Positions 57,410-64,000 of a DNA stretch of 64,000 nt are shown in pieces; position 1 is the stretch's first letter; the number at the start of each line of letters is the position of its first letter. Position numbers and translations under genes: made by a program. Origin of the DNA: Siphonodentalium dalli (taxonomy: Eukaryota > Mollusca > Scaphopoda > Gadilida > Siphonodentaliidae); NCBI GenBank assembly GCA_032622095.1, contig CP136063.1, positions 88,821,980 through 88,885,979 on the forward strand, written 5' to 3'. Under the pieces are notes generated by a model. The model was not told where the DNA came from. It worked only from the letters and a program-made list of their open reading frames with translations, and made no database searches.

Positions 57410-58420
57410 TTATGAAGGTTCGCTATCCCGAAGGTCCGCTATTCCGAAGGTTCTCTATTCCGAAGGTTTTTGTTATTTTTAGGTTAATTCTATATTCTAA
57501 AGTATTGAGACTAATTTGAGAGGGTTCATTATCACAAAGATTCTTTTTACGGAGTGTGCGCTCACATCCGAACTGATCCTGCGCGCATACCGATACAGAT
57601 ACAGGAGGAAATAACTTAACTTAGAACATTAAATGTGTTTTTGTTTTGTTTTCGCGGGTTTTCTTGAGATTTAATGTCATTACGTGGGCCCATACTTTTG
57701 AATTCTTGGCATATAATATGAATGTTGTGGTATATTGTGGACCCTCCCGCATTGGGACATGACACAGGTACAGTTGACTTAAGTGATGTTCTGTGTGGGC
57801 TCCAATTTGGAGTTCAATATTTTAAGGGCCAAATTTAGGATTTTATGGGCCCATACCTTTGAACTCTGGGCATATAATATGAATATTGGGGGAATGTCTC
57901 TATTCCGAAGGTTCACTATCCAGAATGTCCACTATTCCGAAATTTCTCTGAATGTTCGCTATTCCGAAGGTTCACCAATCAGAAGGTTCGTTATTCCGAA
58001 GGTTCTGTATTCCGAAGGTTTTTGTTATATTGAGGTTAATTCTATATTCTAAAGTATTGGGAGGGTTCATTATCACGAAGATTCTTTTTATGAAGGAAAT
58101 CACTTAAAACATTAAATGTGATTTTGTTTTGTTTTCGCGGGTTTTCTTGAGTTTAATGTCATTACGTATGACTTTATTTCTCATTAAATATTCACGCCAA
58201 GCAGCCCACACAATTGATATGTTTCCATGCGATTTAATGTCATTACGTGTGACCTAATATCTCAATAATCTGAGGCAAGAGTACGCCTGCTAAAGGCGAA
58301 TTATAACAGTGGGGCTATAACGCTCAATGAATACTGGGAACTATAACAAACTGCGCAGCAGAATATCGCTGATTAAACGAGTATGAGATGAGCCTAACTG
58401 CAATTGTGACTTTGTTTAAA
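57410..58420 (+). repeat. TATTCCGAAGGTTC arrays and attached block, copies 2 and 3
   Basis: Two copies of the unit found at 38045-38530: 57410-57660 and 57895-58150, each followed by TTTTTGTTAT, AATTCTATATTCTAAAGTAT and GGTTCATTATCAC. Between and after them TTTTGTTTTCGCGGGTTTTC and TTTAATGTCATTACGT are repeated. Confidence 0.85.
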
Positions 58421-58545
58421 GGCCCACTTAATTTTCGAGTCATTCATTTTTGTTATAGTATATACGGTTTTAATAACAATTTATGCCATAAAATTTGAAT
58501 AAATTACTATAATTCATCACCATTTGAAACGCAGAATCCTTCTAT
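58419..58545 (+). repeat. MITE of the AAAGGCCC family, left fragment
   Basis: TTTAAAGGCCCACTTAATTTTCG then TATGCCATAAAATTTGAATA and ATTCATCACCATTTGAAACG; the rest is missing. Confidence 0.7.
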
Positions 58546-58619
58546 CTCCTAATTTGAAACACCTTTAAAATACCGCGACAAGTCGTGCGTCGTATATCTA
58601 GCAATTAGCAACTAACATG

Positions 58620-59165
58620 TCCTCTTCGGCTTTCCATAGATTTCAACGTAATTTGATACTTATGGGTATTTGTGTCCGGGAAGTGTTTTGGACGGGTCAA
58701 ATCGTGAGCCCGACCTGACCCTGACCTTTAAAACTGTCAATGCAAGGTCAATTTGGGTAAAACGGACAAATTTCGGCGAAATTTGATACCTATGGATACT
58801 TTTGTCCGGGGAGTGTTTTGAACGGGTCAAATCGTGACATCAGCGTGACATTGACCTTCAATGTGGTCAATGAAAGGTCAAATCGGGTAAAACGGATGGA
58901 TTTCGACGAAATTTGATACCTATATGGGTACTTTTGTCGGGTGAGTGTTTTGGACGGGTCAAATCATGACTCCGACCTTACCTTGACCTTCAAAATTGTT
59001 AATTAAAGGTCAAGTGGGGTAAAACGGACGGATTTCGACGAAATTTGATACCTAGTGGTACTTTTCTCCGGTGGGGGTGTTTTAGACGGGTCAAATCATG
59101 ACCCTGACCTGACCTTGACTTTCGAAATAGTCAATTGAAGGTCAAATCGCGCCTTTCGCCGGAAA
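58620..59165 (+). repeat. Tandem repeat, about 130-bp unit
   Basis: Four to five units carry ATTTCGACGAAATTTGATAC, TTTTGTCCGGGGAGTGTTTT, GACGGGTCAAATCGTGA and CTTGACCTTCAAA. Non-coding. Confidence 0.85.
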
Positions 59166-59169
59166 TCAT

Positions 59170-59735
59170 ATGGGAAACATCCCGGACGAAGTCGGGCCCA
59201 TCAGCTTGTGTAATAAAGAAGACAGTTTGAAGAAAGTAATTTATAACACGAGAAACGGGAAAACTTGAAATATAGAAGTATGCAAATTTCCCACATAAAA
59301 TTTGAAAGCTAGTTTATAGAATAATTGTATTATAATTGCCGAAGAGAGAACAAACAATTGATATCTGTATGACATATTTATTCTTGAACGATCCATGCGG
59401 AATACACATAAACTTGTTAATATGTGACATACAGCCATGCGCCAATTATATGCCATACCCCATGGCAGAACATAAATTTCCCCCATGAGGTATGGCACGA
59501 GTGGAGAATGACACATACCTGCATACGCACATGCATGAAATAATATCAATAATAGACTGTACACGTATGGCCACAGCACATGCAGCCACATACCAATTAT
59601 ATGTCATAGGTTATAGGAGGAATGAGATTCCCCCTATAGAGTATGGCACAGTAATATGTGATTATGTGAAGAATATGTGGCTGCAGGATCTGTGAATCAC
59701 TGAATGAAAAATATATATGATTAATATTGATTATG
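59170..59735. other. No gene recognised
   Basis: Contains two similar blocks around GTATGGCAC (near 59485 and 59640) and CAATTATATG(C/T)CATA; otherwise unassigned. Confidence 0.4.
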
Positions 59736-59739
59736 AAAT

Positions 59740-60160
59740 GCCCGCCAAGCCGTAGGCCGCCAAGAAGGTAGAACTGCCCATGACATCATGTTGATAGGTA
59801 TACTGTAGTGATGGACCAGAATGTCGAAGTCAAGTTGTTTGCTGGGTAGGAGCAGGGGGTAGCTTCTGAGGCCCCCAAACAGCACACCCCGTCAGAGGGC
59901 GCCATGCATGAGACCCCGATGACGTTGACAGCAAGCAACCTGAAATGAATTACTGGCAGCAGAATACATTCTAATAACATAGGAAGTTATATATGCAGGG
60001 AAGTGAACTTGAATGCTTAGTGGCCAGGAATTATGTTAACTGCTTGGATCAATAGGTGGCGCAGACGACGTGTACCTTAAAAATTTAGGTGCAGCATATC
60101 ATTTCCAGCGTATAAATGTGTTTTAATTTGCCCATTGGCTACAAATGGTTTATAGGCTCG
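59740..60160. other. Possible 3' non-coding end of the DIRS-order element
   Basis: Lies downstream of the SGNH exon on the element's strand and is GC-richer than its surroundings (GCCCGCCAAGCCGTAGGCCG, CGTCAGAGGGCGCC). Ngaro-type elements end in split direct repeats. None could be verified because the 5' end is outside the window. Confidence 0.25.
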
Positions 60161-60162
60161 GT

Positions 60163-60542
60163 TTATACTCTACGTTCGGCACAAAGTTGTTTTAACTGAG
60201 TATTAATTTTCGTCACTTTGTCACCAAGTGTAGCATTATCTTTAGGACGAGGTAAGATGGCTAGAAACGTGAATTTAGCTAGGCAAATTGCTTTTGAAAC
60301 TGTGATTAAGTTGTTATAATTCGCCAAGATGAGTCGCTCTGATTTGCTTTCAACATCGTTTGTTCCAACAAGAAACATTATGTGAGTGAAGTGCTTAAGC
60401 TTACTAGCCTTCAGTTTGCCAAGCATACTTGTCATCCTACTGATTGTGTAACCTGGGTAAGGCCAAACTGACAAGTCCCCAACATCGCGGACGTATTTGG
60501 CGATGCTATCTGATAGGAAAAGCACTGAACGCAAGGTTATGC
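60163..60542 (-). CDS. SGNH-hydrolase-like exon of the retrotransposon
   Basis: Minus-strand frame ITLRSVLFLSDSIAKYV (block I, with SDS in place of the usual GDS), YPGYTISRMTSMLGKL, HIMFLVGTNDVESKSE (block with GTND) and AKFTFLAILPRPKDNA, to a stop at 60163. SGNH esterase-type domains have been described in Ngaro-type elements. Here it lies directly after the recombinase on the same strand. It is preceded by a good acceptor (TTGGTTTCAG^GC, 60543/60542, phase 1). A donor of matching phase (CTA^GTGACG at 60644/60643) in the recombinase frame would remove a 101-bp intron. The block-I Gly is replaced, so activity is doubtful. Confidence 0.6.
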
Positions 60543-60620
60543 CTGAAACCAAAAATTATTGAAAAGTTTTACACCCCAAAATGGTACTTTTCATCTTTGA
60601 AAACACGGACAATCGATCCT

Positions 60621-61545
60621 TCATTGTATGGTGGAGGCGTCACTAGCCCAATCGCCAGCGAGTTGAATTAGCTCAGATGGGACCCCTGACTGAAAGGCCC
60701 ATGAGGCCCCACCCCGGCGGAAGGAATGCATTGAATAGATATTAGGGTCTTTCCCTATTAATCCCAAAAGTCGACGTAAAAAGGATTGTGTTTGAATATA
60801 GCTAATCGGTGTGACAGAATGTGGAGAATATGCTGAGCAAATAAAGGCTGGATGGGATGGACTCCCTGGAACAAGTCGTGTCATGTTCTTATACGCAGTA
60901 ACAGGACACAAGGGAGACCCAGGAATTGAAACCAGTGGTAATTTCAATATCTTTTGACCTTGCTGTATGGTTTTGGACCACTTAATTACCACAAGAATAG
61001 CTTCGTCACCATACATGATATCACCCCTAGTTAACTGCTTGGTAGGGTCAAATTTGTCAGGGGAGTCCGGCACTAAATTTGATTTCCTCAGCATTAGAAA
61101 GAATGCGACCAAGAATAGGAACCATAATGAAACATCCACAGCGTTATTCTGTCGGATAAATGAGTACATTGCCATCAACATATGAGGAGTAATAGGCAAT
61201 GCTTGGTGGGGAAGATGACATTTGGTTCGTGCTATGCCACGTAATGCTAATTTCAATTCGAGCGCATCGAATGATGCAGTCTCAAGTTCAAGAATTTTAT
61301 GCAAAACTTTGAGGCCACTCATGTAATTTTTAAGAGACTGAACGGATTTGAATGAGCGGGACAAAAACTGAGTGTATAAAACTAGACTTCCTGTAGATGC
61401 TGGTAAGTCAGGTAGGTGAAAATATGCACAGAATAACAGATATGATTTCCATTGAATGAGGAGGTTCCGCGTTGTTCCGACTGCGAATGCATTGGAAATG
61501 GACGATCGAGCGTCTGTCTTTAAAATTACCAGTCGCTGATAAACG
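60621..61545 (-). pseudogene. Tyrosine recombinase of DIRS-order element
   Basis: The frame is open from about 61545 through an N-terminal core-binding part (NAFAVGTTRNLLIQWKSYLL, LYTQFLSRSFKSVQSLKNYM) into the catalytic domain: FLVAFFLMLRKSNLVP (first Arg), VIKWSKTIQQGQ (Lys strand), MHSFRRGGASWAFQSGV (HxxR box) and LIQLAGDWASDA (Trp/His position). The stop at 60621 follows GDWASDASTIQ, so the nucleophilic Tyr expected a few residues after the Trp is absent in every reading, including after the proposed splice. Recombinases of this type integrate circular DNA copies of DIRS elements. This copy should be inactive. Confidence 0.8.
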
Positions 61546-62251
61546 AAAAGTTCTCGACGGGAACATAAGCCTCAATTAAATTTAGGTCGGCCGTAGTAGA
61601 TCTAAATCGCTGTTGAAATTCCATACCCTGGTTCCAACGCGATAATAAATCCGGTAAGCGATTTTCCACACCCGGCAAATGCTGAGCCTTTATCTGAAAT
61701 TCATTGGTGGCAGCAATATAAAGTAACTCCCGGAGACATGATTGCATAAAACTGTCCTTAGTGGCACCACGATTTATTGCAAACACAGAGGCAATATTGT
61801 CACAATAAATGAGAACCTTCTGGCGTTTAAGTTTATGTGACCACATTTTAACACTTACAACCACAGTTAATAATTCCAGTTGATTAATATGCAAACAGAG
61901 ATTGACTATGAATGGTGGAAACTCGGCATGGAAGTAATCGTTTCCGCATAAACCCCCACACGCCGACAGCGTGGCATCGGAGGCCAAGAGGGAGTCGGGG
62001 ACCGACCAATTCTCCAAGTCCATCATGGAAACCCCATTATAGAGTGCCATAAATCGGTCCCACCACAGCAAGTCCTTCTGAACAAACGTGGGGATATTCA
62101 GAGAAATGTGTTTATTATTATTGAATTGTCGCAGCCATGATAAAATGCGAGATACAAATATGCGACCGGGTGGACACATGCCGAAACGAAATTTAGTTTG
62201 CCTATCAAGGTCTGGACATCTTTTAACGTGGCAGTTTTCTTGGACAACCAT
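61526..62251 (-). CDS. RNase H domain of DIRS-order element
   Basis: After a connection segment (PPGRIFVSRILSWLRQFN) comes the RNase H: LLASDATLSACGGLCGNDY (first Asp), INQLELLTVVVSVKMW (Glu), VLIYCDNIASVFAINRGA (Asp) and LPGVENRLPDLLSRWNQ (last Asp). All four acidic catalytic residues are seen. The frame overlaps the RT frame, but a one-base shift near 62165 separates them. It ends with ISDW and TAA, overlapping the start of the recombinase frame. RNase H removes the RNA strand during reverse transcription. Confidence 0.8.
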   Translation of the reverse strand: MVVQENCHVKRCPDLDRQTKFRFGMCPPGRIFVSRILSWLRQFNNNKHISLNIPTFVQKDLLWWDRFMALYNGVSMMDLENWSVPDSLLASDATLSACGGLCGNDYFHAEFPPFIVNLCLHINQLELLTVVVSVKMWSHKLKRQKVLIYCDNIASVFAINRGATKDSFMQSCLRELLYIAATNEFQIKAQHLPGVENRLPDLLSRWNQGMEFQQRFRSTTADLNLIEAYVPVENFSFISDW

Positions 62252-63246
62252 GTTCGTACAAGTGACTTAATTTCCTCTAATCTTGCATCCGATACTTCTA
62301 ATGTCAATGTTACAGTGTCAAATAAAACTCCGAGGAAAATCATTCTGGTACTACGGGTACAGGCCTTGGACGGAGACTGTTCTAACCCACACAATTCCAA
62401 AAGTTCACCGAGTGCATTAAAATTAGATTTCTTTTTGATTAATGCAACCAAATCGTCCACTTTTGGATAGGTCAAATTGACAGGCTCACCCAAATATTCT
62501 GCTGACGAAACTTGATCATTAACGGATGACCCGGGTGGAAAACTAAGATCCACTATAATGCGCCGTTCAGAACCGTTGTTTTTTGGAACCGAATTAAGAG
62601 GGCTGATTTTAACAGGACAACTGAAAGGATTCACATCGAATGGGCCGAGGATAGCGCTATATTCTTGTTCTTTCGTGATATATTTGTCGATGGCAACAGG
62701 AAATTCCTGAGCACCCTTGTGATTTTTGTAAGAACTCTGTATTTGTGAATGTTTTATATTCCCAGCGAAACCAATCGGGAACCCATATTTGATTAACTGC
62801 CAAATATTAGCATCTAGGTACCCCTGTAAATTTTCTCGAAAGAATCTCCAATTTAACCCTAATTCCACAGCAATCTTACAACACTGAAAATTAGGAGCAC
62901 CGGAACGGTGAATATGATCGTGCTGTCGGATAATTCGTTCCGTAAAACTCAGTTGACTCTCTGACCATGGAGAGTCGTCAAAGTCTGTTCTGGGTATGCC
63001 ATCACCCTTACTGATACTTTCACGATCACTTTCGGACAACACTTCACAAGAATTAGGATGACGTGCACTATGATCGATACTTTCGGATTTAACTCGGCCG
63101 GAATTATCAGGTGTTTTAACAGTATCATGAGCGGTATCAACACTACACGCAGAATTTACCCGAAACCCATTCGCTTTGTGAATTGGTTCTGATAAGTGTG
63201 AATTGTTGCTAATCCCAATATTTGGCACACCATTGTCGTGTTTCAA
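62098..63246 (-). pseudogene. Reverse transcriptase of DIRS-order element, core deleted
   Basis: The N-terminal 110 residues are Ser/Asp-rich and without known domain. RT homology begins near FPVAIDKYITKEQEYSAILG and DVNPFSCPVKISPLNSVPK, then RRIIVDLSFPPGSSVNDQV and YPKVDDLVALIKKKSNF. It then jumps directly to NALGELLELCGLEQSPSKAC, RMIFLGVLFDTVTLTLEVSD and TLKDVQTLIGKLNFVSACV. The palm segment that holds the first Asp and the Y-x-DD box, roughly 90-100 residues in relatives, is missing in frame at about 62424. After residue 360 the frame is lost by a one-base shift that continues in the RNase H frame. It cannot polymerise DNA as it stands. Confidence 0.8.
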
Positions 63247-63303
63247 ATAACTTGGGTAGAATATTGCAGCTGATGGATCCAGCTTCGGTGATTTAAAAAT
63301 TAG

Positions 63304-63591
63304 TCATTGTTTAGAAAGCTCGGGGCAGGCAGAAGATGATTCAGGGTGAGAAAGCTTCTCCTTTCGCAGGCGCCAACAAGTGGCACATATGTGCTCAACT
63401 GTTCTATTTTGGCCACGAATGAGCGCATGGTGCGGGGATTCCATAAAACAACGATTTCGTTTATATAAGGTGCAATACCAAGTTGTGTTGTCTGTGGCCC
63501 GTTGGGCGGGGTTAAATTTATCAAAGGTTTGGCTTCGAGAAACGGGCTTCTTACTCTTAACATGGATGACTGGACAAAATCGGCAACTCAA
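63304..63591 (-). CDS. Gag-like ORF, C-terminal zinc-finger part
   Basis: [60 protein letters not shown] and [13 protein letters not shown], then a stop. The spacing of YC..., RC, H, HIC..C, HP and CP gives a Cys/His knuckle like those at the end of Ngaro/DIRS gag proteins. It overlaps the upstream gag frame by 35 bases in a different frame: a mutation or a programmed shift. Confidence 0.65.
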   Translation of the reverse strand: MSCRFCPVIHVKSKKPVSRSQTFDKFNPAQRATDNTTWYCTLYKRNRCFMESPHHALIRGQNRTVEHICATCWRLRKEKLSHPESSSACPELSKQ

Positions 63592-64000
63592 TTATGGAAG
63601 GATCGTCAGTCCACTGATTCTTCCCCAACTCTATTCGACGCAGCCAATCTGCGTAGAATGCAAGTAATGCATGCCAGTCATAAATGGAAAAATAATATGC
63701 TATTTTCTTTAATAATTCCAATCTCCCAGTTCTCTCAATCACAGATATACCAGGCCTGGAAATTATTTCCATTTCCCCAGCGATAAATTGCTGGAACGTA
63801 AGGTTCTTAAACTCAACATTTGAATTAACATATTCATATGCTAGCATGGCATGGGGAAATATCTGAGGACTGACGACCCTGTCTGATGGTTTAGCAGTGA
63901 TTCCAGATTTCAAATTGTTTATAGCTGATGAATTCATAGTATGACCAACAATAGGATCGGTAATATGTTGATTATCTACGGTCTCAGGTAGAGTAACCTC
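63557..64000 (-). CDS. Gag-like ORF, N-terminal part (runs off the window)
   Basis: Open from the window edge: [80 protein letters not shown] and [17 protein letters not shown]. The FxxGE.EII, RL.LL..L.Y and I..G...W.DD pattern is typical of DIRS/Ngaro gag. An ATG at 63937 is internal; the frame is open for the 21 codons before it. Confidence 0.7.
   Translation of the reverse strand, partial: EVTLPETVDNQHITDPIVGHTMNSSAINNLKSGITAKPSDRVVSPQIFPHAMLAYEYVNSNVEFKNLTFQQFIAGEMEIISRPGISVIERTGRLELLKKIAYYFSIYDWHALLAFYADWLRRIELGKNQWTDDPSIIELPILSSHPC

Noticed and set aside
1-64000. tRNA, rRNA or other structured RNA genes
   Set aside because: No cloverleaf with A and B boxes and no rRNA-like block was recognised by eye; a covariance-model scan was not possible here.

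Overview
This window reads as nuclear DNA of a multicellular animal, most likely a marine invertebrate and perhaps a mollusc. It is AT-rich, has long non-coding stretches, isolated exon-like open frames with strong splice sites (GTGAGT, GTAAGT), no operon-like packing, and a heavy load of DNA transposons, MITEs, minisatellites and retroelement remnants. The mollusc guess rests on a tandem-core element ending in (CAGA)n, which resembles the bivalve 'pearl' / Helentron-like elements, and is inference only. No complete, intact single-copy gene is visible.

Layout. 1-950: foldback element built from a palindromic motif and a GC-rich minisatellite. 951-9050: MITEs, a Helentron-like tandem block and an inverted pair of a dispersed repeat that encloses a likely signal-peptide first exon (2314-2353, minus). 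10.06-13.72 kb: a minus-strand terminal exon made of about 51 copies of a 23-residue unit, with a splice acceptor, a stop at a unit boundary and a poly(A) signal. It looks like a secreted repetitive protein, now carrying three frameshifts and one nonsense codon in this sequence. 15.1-16.3 kb: minisatellite with a long perfect hairpin. 16.3-46 kb: a mosaic of MITE families, tandem repeats, LINE fragments, a few orphan exons (18.2 kb plus; 20-21.7 kb minus) and, at 42.75-44.78 kb, a decayed THAP plus DDE_4 transposon that is the likely parent of several short MITEs sharing its ends.

46.38-57.22 kb: the most striking structure, a 10.8-kb imperfect palindrome (arms 5.35 and 4.80 kb, 0.69-kb loop). 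It contains inverted copies of a TPM-domain exon. Its boundaries cut through coding sequence on the right but not on the left, so the left arm appears ancestral and the right arm a later inverted copy that lost 553 bp.

57.2-59.2 kb: tandem repeats. 60.16-64.0 kb: a minus-strand tyrosine-recombinase retrotransposon (DIRS order, Ngaro-like): gag, RT with the catalytic core deleted, intact-looking RNase H, tyrosine recombinase cut before its catalytic tyrosine, and an SGNH-hydrolase-like exon. Its 5' end lies beyond the window.

How the parts relate: most of the window is the product of transposition and of inverted or tandem duplication. The genes that can be inferred (repetitive secreted protein, TPM protein, signal-peptide exon, multi-pass membrane exon) are single exons or pieces whose partners are not in view.
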